Assembly: GCF_032397745.1 (NCBI RefSeq)
Contig: NZ_CP135921.1
Location: forward strand, 4,204,501 to 4,268,500
Source of the DNA: Bradyrhizobium prioriisuperbiae
GTDB taxonomy: Bacteria; Pseudomonadota; Alphaproteobacteria; Rhizobiales; Xanthobacteraceae
DNA length: 64,000 nucleotides
Direction of reading: 5' to 3'
Under the pieces are notes generated by a model. It worked only from the letters and a program-made list of their open reading frames with translations, was not told where the DNA came from and made no database searches. The stretch's first letter is position 1; each line of letters opens with the position of its first letter. Position numbers and translations under genes: made by a program. Shown one piece after another: positions 27,006 through 36,711 of the stretch.

Positions 27006-27830
27006 GTGACCGGACTAACCCATCGTCAATCCGAAATCCTCAACATCGCCCGCTCCATTGGGCGGGTGACGGTGGAGGATTTGTCCCGCCGCTTCGAAGT
27101 CTCGGCGCAAACGATTCGCAAGGATCTCAACGATCTCTGCGATCGCCGCTCGATGACCCGGGTGCATGGCGGCGCCATCATCGCGTCAGGGGTCGAAAAC
27201 CTGGCCTACGAGGCACGGCGCTTCGTCGCCGCCGAGGAGAAGAAGGCGATCGGCATTGCCGCGGCCGAGCAGATTCCCAACGGCTGTTCGCTGTTCATCA
27301 ACATCGGAACCACCACCGAAGAGGTCGCGAGCGCGCTGGTCTCCCATGAAGACCTGCTGGTCATCACCAACAACCTCAATGTGGCGATGGCGCTCTACCG
27401 TCATCCGCGCATCGAGGTGATCGTCGCCGGCGGCAATGTGCGGCGTTCCGACGGCGGTGTGATCGGCTCCGCCGCCATCGACCTGATCGGTCAGTTCAAG
27501 GTGGATTATGCCATCATCGGCGCGTCGGCGATCGACGAGGAGGGCGCGCTGCTCGACTTCGACTATCGCGAGGTGCAGGCGGCGCAGGCCATCATCGCCA
27601 ATGCCCGCAGCGTGATGCTGGTGTCGGACTCCACCAAGTTCGAGCGCAGCGCCCCGGTCCGTATCGCCCACATCGGCCAGATCCAGACCTTCGTCACCGA
27701 TCCCGGGATTCCACCGCGTTTCCGCGCGTTGTGCCAGGAGCGGGGCATCACCGTGATCGAAGCCGGCTCCAAAACCGCCGATGACGACGAAGTCCCGGCA
27801 GAGCCCGCGGAGGCAGTTTCGGCCAGCTAA
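27006..27830 (+). CDS. glpR: DeoR-family regulator of glycerol use, GlpR-like
   Basis: About 274 residues from GTG 27006 (MTGLTHRQSEILNIAR); GTG 26994/26997 and TTG 26985 are alternatives. The N-terminal DeoR helix-turn-helix is GRVTVEDLSRRFEVSAQTIRKDLNDL followed by VHGGA. The C-terminal sugar-phosphate sensor includes NIGTTTEEVA and VIVAGGNVRRSDGGVIG. It lies directly upstream of glpD in the same direction. TTTCG/CGAAA half-sites fill the 113-bp gap between them, so it should repress glpD and the importer until glycerol 3-phosphate appears. Confidence 0.88.
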   Translation: MTGLTHRQSEILNIARSIGRVTVEDLSRRFEVSAQTIRKDLNDLCDRRSMTRVHGGAIIASGVENLAYEARRFVAAEEKKAIGIAAAEQIPNGCSLFINIGTTTEEVASALVSHEDLLVITNNLNVAMALYRHPRIEVIVAGGNVRRSDGGVIGSAAIDLIGQFKVDYAIIGASAIDEEGALLDFDYREVQAAQAIIANARSVMLVSDSTKFERSAPVRIAHIGQIQTFVTDPGIPPRFRALCQERGITVIEAGSKTADDDEVPAEPAEAVSAS

Positions 27831-27849
27831 CCTGACGCTTTCGGTTATC

Positions 27850-27911
27850 TTTCGCTTGCTTTCGTTTTTGGGTGTGTTTTAATCCCGATACGAAAGCGAA
27901 ATCGCCTTTCG
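27850..27911. promoter_or_regulatory. Cluster of TTTCG half-sites (GlpR operators)
   Basis: TTTCG occurs at 27850, 27860 and 27907, and CGAAA at 27891 and 27897. GCTTTCGT (27858-27865) is exactly inverted as ACGAAAGC (27890-27897). These sites surround the probable glpD promoter. TTTCG-type half-sites are known for GlpR-type DeoR proteins; binding here is inferred. Confidence 0.6.
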
Positions 27912-27943
27912 ATTAATAAGGCGAGCGCCAGGGGAAGCGTCTG

Positions 27944-29497
27944 TTGAATCAAGCCACCGATCAGGTTTTCGACCTCGCCATCATTGGCGGCGGCATCAAC
28001 GGATGCGGCATCGCGCGCGACGCGGCCGGCCGTGGCAATTCCGTTTTCCTTTGTGAAATGAATGATTTGGCCAGTGGCACGTCGTCGTGGTCGACCAAGC
28101 TGATCCACGGCGGCCTGCGTTATCTCGAATATTATGAGTTCCGCTTGGTGCGCGAAGCGCTGATGGAGCGGGAGGTGCTCTGGCAGATCGCCCCGCACAT
28201 CATTCGCCCGCTGCGTTTCGTTTTGCCGCACCATCGCGGCTTGCGGCCGGCCTGGCTGCTGCGCCTCGGGCTCTTCATGTACGACCATCTCGGTGGCCGC
28301 AAACTGCTGCCATCGGCCCGCTCTGTCGATTTGCGCCGTGATGAGGTCGGGCGCCCGCTGGCGCCGGACCGCTTCAGCCGCGGTTTCGAATATTCCGACT
28401 GTTTCGTCGACGATGCGCGGCTGGTGGTGCTGAACGCCATCGATGCGGCCGAGCGCGGCGCCGTCATCCGCACCCGCACCCGTGCGGTGCAGGCGCGCCG
28501 CGTCGCCGACTGCTGGCAGGTCACCGTGCAGGATACGATCACCGGCGCGCAGGAGACGATCCGCGCCCGCACCCTGATCAATGCTGGCGGCCCCTGGGTC
28601 GACGAGGTGCTGTCGCAGCGTGCCGGCGTCAATGCCAAAGCCAAAGTGCGCCTGGTGCAGGGCTCGCACATCGTGGTGCGCCGGCTGTACGAGCATGACC
28701 GCGCCTACATCTTCCAGAACGAAGACGGCCGCATCATTTTCGCCATTCCCTACCAGAATGATTTCACGCTGATCGGCACCACCGACCGCGACTATGACGG
28801 CGATCCGGCCAAGGTGAAGATCACCAACGACGAGATCAATTATCTCTGCGAGGCGGTCAGCGAGTATTTCGCCAAGCCGGTGCTGCCGGAAGACGTGGTC
28901 TGGACCTATGCCGGCGTCCGGCCGCTCTATGACGACGGCGCCAGCGATGCCAAGGCCGCGACGCGCGATTATGTGTTCGAGCTCGACACCCCCGGCGGCC
29001 TGCCGCTGCTGTCGATTTTCGGCGGCAAGATCACCACCTACCGGCGCCTGTCCGAAGAGGCGCTGGAGCATGTCGCCGCTCATCTGCACGGCACCAAGGC
29101 ACGTGCTGGCTGGACCGCCACCGCGGCGCTGCCCGGCGGCGATCTCGACGTCTCGGCGATTCCTGCACTGAGCAACGAGCTGCTGCGCGAATTCGCCTTC
29201 CTGACCCGCACCCATGCTGACCGGCTGGCGCACGCCTATGGCAGTCGCGCCAAACTGGTGCTGGGCCGCGCCAAATCGCTTGCCGATCTCGGCCAGTCGT
29301 TTGGCGCCACCTTGACGGAAAGCGAAGTCCGCTACCTGATGGCGAATGAATGGGCGCGCACCGCGGAAGACGTGGTGTGGCGGCGTTCCAAGCTTGGCCT
29401 GCGCTTGTCGGTGGATGAGATCGCTGCTCTCGAGGCCTGGATGGCCACACAATCGGTCCCTGCAAAGCCCCTGCAGGAAGCGGGATCGCGGCGATGA
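27944..29497 (+). CDS. glpD: Aerobic glycerol-3-phosphate dehydrogenase
   Basis: 517 residues with a TTG start preceded by AGGGGAAG. The FAD-binding DLAIIGGGINGCGIARDAA is at residues 9-28. Further conserved segments are TSSWSTKLIHGGLRYLE, LINAGGPWVDEV and SIFGGKITTYRRL. It oxidises glycerol 3-phosphate to dihydroxyacetone phosphate at the membrane, reducing quinone. The stop overlaps the first importer gene. Glycerol kinase (glpK) is not in the window and must be elsewhere. Confidence 0.95.
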   Translation: MNQATDQVFDLAIIGGGINGCGIARDAAGRGNSVFLCEMNDLASGTSSWSTKLIHGGLRYLEYYEFRLVREALMEREVLWQIAPHIIRPLRFVLPHHRGLRPAWLLRLGLFMYDHLGGRKLLPSARSVDLRRDEVGRPLAPDRFSRGFEYSDCFVDDARLVVLNAIDAAERGAVIRTRTRAVQARRVADCWQVTVQDTITGAQETIRARTLINAGGPWVDEVLSQRAGVNAKAKVRLVQGSHIVVRRLYEHDRAYIFQNEDGRIIFAIPYQNDFTLIGTTDRDYDGDPAKVKITNDEINYLCEAVSEYFAKPVLPEDVVWTYAGVRPLYDDGASDAKAATRDYVFELDTPGGLPLLSIFGGKITTYRRLSEEALEHVAAHLHGTKARAGWTATAALPGGDLDVSAIPALSNELLREFAFLTRTHADRLAHAYGSRAKLVLGRAKSLADLGQSFGATLTESEVRYLMANEWARTAEDVVWRRSKLGLRLSVDEIAALEAWMATQSVPAKPLQEAGSRR

Positions 29498-30573
29498 GCA
29501 TCACCCTGGACCATGTGTCGCGCGAGGTGAATGGCACGCCGCATATCCGCGACGTGTCGATGACCCTGGAGCGCGGCACCTTGAGTGTGCTGCTGGGGCC
29601 AACGCTCGCCGGCAAGACATCGCTGATGCGGCTGCTCGCCGGCCTCGACAAGCCGAGCCAGGGACGGGTGCTGGTCGACGGCACCGACGTCACCGGTTTC
29701 GACGTGCGGCAGCGCTCGGTGGCGATGGTCTACCAGCAGTTCATCAATTATCCCTCGCTCACGGTCTATGAAAACATCGCCTCGCCCTTGCGGGTGCAGG
29801 GCCGCCCGCGCGAGGAAATCGAGCAGCGCGTGCGCGAGGCCTCGCGTCTGCTGAAGCTCGATCCGTATCTGACCCGCACCCCACTGCAGCTCTCCGGCGG
29901 CCAGCAGCAGCGCACGGCAATCGCGCGCGCGCTGGTCAAGGGCGCGGACCTGGTGCTGCTCGACGAGCCGCTGGCCAATCTCGACTACAAATTGCGCGAG
30001 GAATTGCGCGCCGAATTGCCGCGAATCTTCGAGGCGTCCGGCGCGATCTTTGTTTATGCCACCACCGAGCCGTCCGAAGCCCTGCTGCTCGGCGGCGACA
30101 CCATCTGCATGTGGGAAGGGCAGGCGCTGCAAATCGGGGAGACCGCCAAGGTCTATCGCCGTCCGGATACGGTGCGCGTGGCCGAGGTGTTTTCCGATCC
30201 GCCGCTCAACACCATCGGCATCGAAAAGAAAGGCAATACCGTTGCCTATGCTGTCGGTCTGGAGGCGCCGGCGAGCGGTCTTTATGCGGGTCTTGGCGAT
30301 GGTCACTATCGCGTCGGCTTCCGTGCGCATCAGGTCGCGGTCGCGACCGGCGCGGCCAATCGCCACGCTTTTTCCACCGAGGTTGTGTTGACGGAAATCA
30401 CCGGGTCCGAGAGTTTCGTGCATCTGCGGCAGAACGGTTCCGACTGGGTGGCCGTGCTGCCGGGCGTGCACGAATTCCAGCCGGGAAACCGGCTGCAGGC
30501 GGCGCTCGATCCGGATGATCTGTTCGTGTTCGATTCGACCGGCCGGCTCGTCGCCGCGCCACAGTCGATGTGA
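29494..30573 (+). CDS. glpS: Glycerol ABC importer ATPase 1 (H-loop His missing)
   Basis: 359 residues, a MalK-type ATPase with a C-terminal regulatory OB domain. Walker A is GPTLAGKT (35-42), the signature LSGGQ (133-137) is intact and Walker B LLDEP has E158. At the switch position, where partners read VTHDQ, it has ATTEP, so the catalytic His is replaced by T191. It overlaps glpD and is followed by a second ATPase that keeps this His but lost its signature. The operon matches the glycerol importer described in rhizobia as GlpSTPQ(U)V; the symbol follows that usage. Confidence 0.85.
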   Translation: MSITLDHVSREVNGTPHIRDVSMTLERGTLSVLLGPTLAGKTSLMRLLAGLDKPSQGRVLVDGTDVTGFDVRQRSVAMVYQQFINYPSLTVYENIASPLRVQGRPREEIEQRVREASRLLKLDPYLTRTPLQLSGGQQQRTAIARALVKGADLVLLDEPLANLDYKLREELRAELPRIFEASGAIFVYATTEPSEALLLGGDTICMWEGQALQIGETAKVYRRPDTVRVAEVFSDPPLNTIGIEKKGNTVAYAVGLEAPASGLYAGLGDGHYRVGFRAHQVAVATGAANRHAFSTEVVLTEITGSESFVHLRQNGSDWVAVLPGVHEFQPGNRLQAALDPDDLFVFDSTGRLVAAPQSM

Positions 30574-30582
30574 GGCCCGGCC

Positions 30583-31667
30583 ATGGCGCGCATTGACCTC
30601 GTCGATCTTGCAAAATCCTACGGTGGCGACGCCGCTGATCCGGATTCCTATGCCCTGAAGCCGATGTCGATGACCTGGCGGCAGGGCGGCGCCTATGCGC
30701 TGCTCGGCCCCTCCGGCTGCGGCAAGACCACGCTGCTCAACATCATCTCCGGCATCGTCGCGCCGTCGCGCGGCAAGATCCTGTTCGACGGCGCCGACAT
30801 GACGCAGCTGTCGACCCAGAAACGCAACATCGCCCAGGTGTTCCAGTTTCCGGTGATCTACGACACCATGACGGTGGGCGAGAACCTGGCGTTTCCGCTG
30901 AAGAACCGCGGCGTGGCCCGGGCGCAGATCGATGCCCGTGTTGCCGAGATCGCCAAGCTGCTGGACCTCACGCCCTATCTCAACCGCAAGGCGCAGCGCC
31001 TCACGGCCGACGCCAAGCAGAAGATCTCGCTGGGTCGCGGCCTGGTGCGCTCCGACGTCGCCGCGGTGCTGTTCGACGAGCCGCTGACGGTGATTGATCC
31101 GCATTTGAAGTGGGAGCTGCGCTCCAAACTCAAGGCGCTGCACAACGCGCTCGATTTGACCATGATCTATGTCACCCACGACCAGACCGAAGCGCTGACC
31201 TTCGCCGACACCGTGGTGGTGATGCATGACGGCCGCGTGGTGCAGAGCGGCACGCCGCAGGAGCTGTTCGACAAGCCGGCGCACACCTTCGTCGGCTATT
31301 TCATCGGCTCGCCCGGCATGAACATCCTGCCGGCGCAGGTGCATGACAGCGAGGCCAGTCTCAGTGGCCATGTCATCCGGCTGCAGCGCAGCTATGGCGC
31401 GCTGCCCGTTGGCGCCAAGATCGAGATTGGGGTGCGGCCGGAATTCGTCACCGTGGCGCAGCCGGCGACCGATCTGCTCACCGCGCAGGTCGAGCGCATC
31501 GATGATCTCGGACGCGCGCGTTTCGCTCGCGTCCGTGTCGGCGACCAGAAGCTGTCAGCCCGGATGCCGAACGGCTTTTCCGTGCAGGGCGACAGCGTCG
31601 GTCTGGCGTTCGATCCGTCGCGGGTGCACGTCTATGTCGACAGCCGGCTTGTCGAGGGGGCTGTCTG

Positions 31668-31668
<1 letters not shown>
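30583..31668 (+). CDS. glpT: Glycerol ABC importer ATPase 2 (degenerate signature)
   Basis: 361 residues. Walker A GPSGCGKT (42-49), Q88, Walker B VLFDEP (E166) and the switch His H199 in VTHDQTEA are intact. The ABC signature LSGGQ is replaced by LTADA (140-144). It should pair with the preceding ATPase. Its good Walker motifs and His then face the intact signature of the other subunit, making one canonical site, while the second composite site is degenerate. The symbol follows rhizobial glycerol-importer naming and is unrelated to the enterobacterial GlpT antiporter. Confidence 0.85.
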
Positions 31669-32566
<898 letters not shown>

Positions 32567-32567
<1 letters not shown>

Positions 32568-33373
32568 TGCAGAGCATCCCCGGCCGTCGTGTCATCATGA
32601 TCCTGTTTCTGGTGTTCCTGCTGCTGCCGATCTACTGGCTGGTCAATATGAGCTTCAAGACCAACAGCGAGATCGTCTCCTCCATGACGCTGTGGCCACG
32701 GCAGCCGACCATCGCGAATTACGTGCGGATCTTCACCGATGCCAGCTGGTATTCCGGCTACATCAATTCGATCAAGTATGTGGTGATCAACACCGTCATC
32801 TCGATCACTTTCGCGCTGCCGGCGGCCTACGCATTCTCGCGTTATCGTTTTCTCGGCGACAAGCATCTGTTCTTCTGGCTGCTGTCGAACCGGATGGCGC
32901 CGCCGGCGGTGTTCGCGCTGCCGTTCTTCAACCTCTATTCGGCGATCAACCTGTTCGATACTCCATGGGCGGTGGCGCTGGCGCACTGCCTGTTCAATAT
33001 CCCGCTCGCGGTGTGGATCCTGGAGGGATTCGTCTCCAGCGTGCCGCGCGAGATCGACGAAACCGCGTTTCTCGACGGCTACTCGTTCCCGCGCTTCTTC
33101 ATCAAGATCCTGGTGCCGCTGATCGCCAGCGGCATCGGCGTGGCCGCGTTCTTCTGCTTCATGTTCTCCTGGGTGGAACTGCTGCTGGCGCGCACCCTGA
33201 CCTCGGTCAACGCCAAGCCGATCGCGGCCACCATGACCCGCACGGTGTCGGCCTCCGGCATGGACTGGGGCCTGCTCGCCGCTGCCGGCGTGCTGACCAT
33301 CATCCCCGGCGCATTGGTGATCTGGTTCGTTCGCAACTACATCGCGCGCGGCTTCGCGCTTGGCCGGGTGTAG
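32567..33373 (+). CDS. glpQ: Glycerol ABC importer permease 2
   Basis: 268 residues, a MalG-like permease. The coupling loop reads REIDETAFLDGYSFPRFFIKILVPL, and an N-terminal segment VFLLLPIYWLVNMSFK is typical of the group. It overlaps permease 1 and lies 9 bp before a small membrane protein. The symbol follows rhizobial usage; it is not the periplasmic phosphodiesterase GlpQ. Confidence 0.88.
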
Positions 33374-33382
33374 GAGGGGCCG

Positions 33383-33712
33383 ATGGAAAACATCGCATGG
33401 ATGGCCTGGACGCTGCCGACCGCGATCTTCTTCGTGCTGCTGGCATCGACACTCGGCGTGATGACATGGCTGGCCGCGGTCTATCCCGAGGCCGAGCGCG
33501 TTGGGGTCTTGAGGATTCCGACCACCCGCGGCGACCGTCTGTTCATTTCACTGATTGCGGCTGCGGTGATCCATCTGGTGTGGATTGGCGTGGTCGGCAC
33601 CAATCCGATTTTCACTCTTCCGATCGGAGAGGAAGGCGTTGAGGTTTCGAGCCTGTGGCTCGCGACCATCATTTCGCTGCTCACGGCTGTTGCAATCTTT
33701 CGCAAGGTCTGA
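33383..33712 (+). CDS. Small membrane protein of the glycerol importer (DUF2160-like)
   Basis: 109 residues with about three hydrophobic segments (roughly 8-28, 47-70, 88-105); it begins MENIAWMAWTLPTAIFFVLL. Proteins of this kind occupy the same place, between the second permease and the binding protein, in glycerol-importer operons; from memory the rhizobial name is glpU. Its role is unknown. An accessory subunit or assembly factor of the permease is a reasonable guess. Confidence 0.75.
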   Translation: MENIAWMAWTLPTAIFFVLLASTLGVMTWLAAVYPEAERVGVLRIPTTRGDRLFISLIAAAVIHLVWIGVVGTNPIFTLPIGEEGVEVSSLWLATIISLLTAVAIFRKV

Positions 33713-33729
33713 GCGGTGAACAATTGAGG

Positions 33730-33750
33730 CAAAGCGAATGGTTCGCTTTG
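33730..33750 (+). promoter_or_regulatory. Stem-loop before the glycerol-binding protein gene
   Basis: CAAAGCGAA-TGG-TTCGCTTTG has perfect 9-bp arms, 70 bp before the glpV start. The arm AAAGCGAA also occurs in the GlpR half-site cluster at 27893. It may be an internal GlpR site, or an mRNA hairpin that raises the binding-protein transcript level, as in maltose operons. Confidence 0.5.
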
Positions 33751-33820
33751 AATAATACTGGCAGATCCGGGAATAACCCGGGCCTGAGTTGAAGTTTTGT
33801 CGCATCAACGGAGGAAACAC

Positions 33821-35596
33821 ATGCGATTCAAGACCGGGACCAATCGTCTCCTGACGATGACAAGCGCAGCGGCGCTGATGCTGGCGTCGGCGGCCGTCGC
33901 ACCGTCCGCATTTGCGGACGATGCCATCAACCAGAAATGGATCGACAGCGAATTCCAGCCCTCGACGCTGTCCAAGGCCGACCAGCTCAAGGAGCTGCAG
34001 TGGTTTGCCAAGGCAGCCGAGCCCTTCAAGGGCATGGAAATCAACGTCGTCTCCGAAACCATCACCACCCATGAATACGAAGCCGGAACGCTGGCCAAAG
34101 CGTTCAGCGAAATCACCGGCATCAAGATCAAGCACGACGTCATCCAGGAAGGCGACGTGGTCGAGAAGCTGCAGACCCAGATGCAGTCCGGCAAGAACGT
34201 CTATGACGGCTGGATCAACGATAGCGATCTGATCGGCACGCACTTCCGCTACGGTCAGACCATCGCGCTGTCGGACTACATGACCGGCGAGGGTAAGGAC
34301 GTCACCGATCCGATGCTCGACGTCGATGACTTCATCGGCAAGTCGTTCACCACCGGCCCCGACAAGAAGCTGTATCAGCTGCCGGACCAGCAGTTCGCCA
34401 ACCTCTACTGGTTCCGCTACGACTGGTTCAGCAATCCCGACTACAAGGCGAAGTTCAAGGCCAAGTACGGCTACGACCTCGGCGTTCCCGTGAACTGGTC
34501 GGCCTATGAGGACATCGCCGAGTTCTTCACCAACGACATCAAGGAAATCAACGGCGTCAAGGTCTATGGCCACATGGACTATGGCAAGAAGGACCCGTCG
34601 CTTGGCTGGCGGTTCACCGACGCCTGGCTGTCGATGGCCGGCAACGGCGACAGGGGCATTCCCAACGGCCTGCCGGTCGACGAATGGGGCGTGCGCATGG
34701 AAGGCTGCCGTCCGGTCGGCTCATCGGTCGAACGCGGCGGCGACACCAACGGCCCGGCGGCGGTCTACTCCATCGTCAAGTATCTCGACTGGCTGAAGAA
34801 GTATGCCCCGCCGCAGGCCCAGGGCATGACCTTCTCCGAGTCGGGTCCAGTGCCCGCGCAGGGCAACATCGCCCAGCAGATGTTCTGGTACACCGCCTTC
34901 ACCGCCGACATGGTGAAGCCGGGTCCGGTCGTCAACGCGGACGGCACGCCGAAATGGCGCATGGCGCCGTCGCCGCACGGCGCTTACTGGAAAGAGGGCA
35001 TGAAGCTCGGCTACCAGGACGCCGGCTCCGCGACGCTGCTGAAGTCGACGCCGCCGGATCGCCGCAAGGCAGCCTGGCTCTATTTGCAGTTCATCGTTTC
35101 CAAGACGGTGTCGCTGAAGAAGAGCCATGTCGGTCTCACCTTCATCCGCGAGTCCGATATCTGGGACAAGTCGTTCACCGAACGTGCGCCGAAGCTCGGC
35201 GGCCTGATCGAATTCTACCGCTCGCCCGCGCGCGTGCAGTGGTCTCCGACCGGCAACAACATCCCGGACTATCCGAAGCTGGCGCAGCTGTGGTGGCAGA
35301 ACATCGGCGATGCGTCATCCGGTGCGAAGACCGCGCAGGCGGCGATGGACTCGCTGGCGGCGGCACAGGACTCGGTGCTGGAGCGGCTCGAGAAGTCGGG
35401 CGTGCAGGGGGCCTGCGGTCCGAAGCTCAACAAGAAGGAGACGGCCGAGTTCTGGTTCGCCAAGTCTGAAAAGGACGGCAACATCGCGCCGCAACGCAAG
35501 CTCGCCAACGAAAAGCCGAAGGGCGAAACCGTCGACTACGACACCCTGATCAAGTCGTGGCCGGCGACCCCGCCCAAGCGCGCGGAAGCGAAGTGA
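33821..35596 (+). CDS. glpV: Glycerol-binding protein of the ABC importer
   Basis: 591 residues from ATG 33821 with a strong GGAGGAAAC site. The Sec leader ends SAFA. It is much longer than ordinary solute-binding proteins (about 400), which is characteristic of this importer family. A type-2 binding fold is visible (NVVSETITTHEYEAGTLAKAF, VYDGWINDSDL, TYLQF-like AAWLYLQF). Tryptophan/tyrosine-rich stretches could stack on a small polyol. It is last in the operon, after a stem-loop, and is followed by a clear terminator. Confidence 0.87.
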   Translation: MRFKTGTNRLLTMTSAAALMLASAAVAPSAFADDAINQKWIDSEFQPSTLSKADQLKELQWFAKAAEPFKGMEINVVSETITTHEYEAGTLAKAFSEITGIKIKHDVIQEGDVVEKLQTQMQSGKNVYDGWINDSDLIGTHFRYGQTIALSDYMTGEGKDVTDPMLDVDDFIGKSFTTGPDKKLYQLPDQQFANLYWFRYDWFSNPDYKAKFKAKYGYDLGVPVNWSAYEDIAEFFTNDIKEINGVKVYGHMDYGKKDPSLGWRFTDAWLSMAGNGDRGIPNGLPVDEWGVRMEGCRPVGSSVERGGDTNGPAAVYSIVKYLDWLKKYAPPQAQGMTFSESGPVPAQGNIAQQMFWYTAFTADMVKPGPVVNADGTPKWRMAPSPHGAYWKEGMKLGYQDAGSATLLKSTPPDRRKAAWLYLQFIVSKTVSLKKSHVGLTFIRESDIWDKSFTERAPKLGGLIEFYRSPARVQWSPTGNNIPDYPKLAQLWWQNIGDASSGAKTAQAAMDSLAAAQDSVLERLEKSGVQGACGPKLNKKETAEFWFAKSEKDGNIAPQRKLANEKPKGETVDYDTLIKSWPATPPKRAEAK

Positions 35597-35657
35597 GCTA
35601 GCTGTGCGCTGAAGTTACGCCAGCTGTCGGGTCCGCAATCCCCCGACGACAGCGGAG

Positions 35658-35690
35658 AGGCCGGGAGCGATCCCGGCCTTTTTTCTTTTT
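35658..35690 (+). terminator. Intrinsic terminator of the glycerol operon
   Basis: AGGCCGGGA pairs with TCCCGGCCT around a GCGA tetraloop, followed at once by a long T-rich tract (TTTTTTCTTTTT-like). It lies about 60 bp after the glpV stop. The best intrinsic terminator in the window. Confidence 0.9.
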
Positions 35691-35720
35691 CAGTGTCCGA
35701 TGCGCTTCCATGCATTCTAC

Positions 35721-35835
35721 GTCATGGCCGGACTTGTTCCCAGCGACTCGGCTACGGCGAGTCGCCGTGACATCCGCGTCTTTCTTGTCGTGCGTCCGTA
35801 AAGACGTGGATGCCCGCGACAAACGCAGGCATGAC
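35721..35835. repeat. Modular intergenic palindromic repeat, copy B1
   Basis: Begins GTCATGGCCGGACTTGTTCC and ends CGCAGGCATGACG, with internal CGTCTTTC / AAGACGTGGATG arms. The hairpin module GCGACTCGGCTACGGCGAGTCGC (35743-35765) is inserted after the first arm. Lies between the glycerol terminator and the convergent TetR gene. Confidence 0.75.
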
Positions 35836-35876
35836 GTTGGTGGGTATTGATGTGCCTCAATACATTCTCGCAGAAC

Positions 35877-36548
35877 CTACACCCGCCGCCGCACCAGGTC
35901 GTCGATCATGCCCTGCACATGGGCGAGCCAGGCCTTGCGGCGCTCGTGGTCGGCGAGGTCGATCTGCATGTAGTTCGACAGGGTGTAGAGATTGGCGCGG
36001 TAGAAATAGGTCAGCGACAGGATCGACATGAAAACGAGGAAGCGGTCGCAGTCCGGCCTGAATTCGCCGCGCTCGGTACCGCTCTGCAGCACCCGGTCCA
36101 GCATGCCGAGCTGGGTATTGGCGAAGATGCCGCGGATGTTGTTCTTGACGTGGCGTCCCCTGAACAGGTTCTCCGAGGCGAGAATGCTCAAGAGCTCCGG
36201 ATTGTCCCAGTAGTAATTCCAGTTGAACGCGACGAGGTCGGCGAGCGCCGCGCGCGGCCGACTGAAGTCCAGCGCCAGCGCCTCTTCGCTGGCGACGAGG
36301 TCGGCGTAGCAGTGCTCGATGACGTGATGGAACAGCTTCTCCTTGCTGGTGAAGTAGTAATACAGCATGCGGTCGTTGCTCTTCGCCGCCTTGCTGATGC
36401 GATCGACCCGCGCGCCGCCATAGCCTTCGCGGGCGAACTCGGCGACGGCGGCCCGCAGCAGCGCCTCGCGGGTCTGGTCCGGCGCGCGGGTGCGGCGGCC
36501 GGCGCGCTTCGCAATGCTCTTCGCTTTGGAAGGGGCTTTTTTCAGCAT
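35877..36548 (-). CDS. TetR-family regulator of the Rieske oxygenase operon
   Basis: 223 residues from ATG 36548, beginning with a very basic tail (MLKKAPSKAKSIAKRAGRR). The helix-turn-helix is EFAREGYGGARVDRISKAAKSNDRMLYYYFTSKEKLFHHV, and a TetR effector domain follows. It is divergent from the binding protein / Rieske / reductase operon. An imperfect palindrome lies at 36662-36681 in the shared gap, so it probably senses the compound that operon imports and oxidises. Confidence 0.87.
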   Translation of the reverse strand: MLKKAPSKAKSIAKRAGRRTRAPDQTREALLRAAVAEFAREGYGGARVDRISKAAKSNDRMLYYYFTSKEKLFHHVIEHCYADLVASEEALALDFSRPRAALADLVAFNWNYYWDNPELLSILASENLFRGRHVKNNIRGIFANTQLGMLDRVLQSGTERGEFRPDCDRFLVFMSILSLTYFYRANLYTLSNYMQIDLADHERRKAWLAHVQGMIDDLVRRRV

Positions 36549-36661
36549 CGAATCCTCGTGTCCCTCTTCATAGCGCATTTGTCGGCTGCTTGCTTTTTGG
36601 CAAAGCCAGCCACTTTTTAAGCGTTCCAGGCTGTTGACAATTCGGCGGTGGCGTGATGCGT

Positions 36662-36681
36662 TATGAAGTAAGTACTACATA
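36662..36681. promoter_or_regulatory. TetR operator candidate
   Basis: TATGAAGTA-AG-TACTACATA pairs at 8 of 9 positions per arm. It lies between the divergent TetR gene and the binding-protein gene, 31 bp before the latter, with TTGACA (36634-36639) as an upstream -35 candidate. Confidence 0.45.
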
Positions 36682-36711
36682 CATAGCTCCGGCCTGCGAC
36701 AGGAGGGTAAC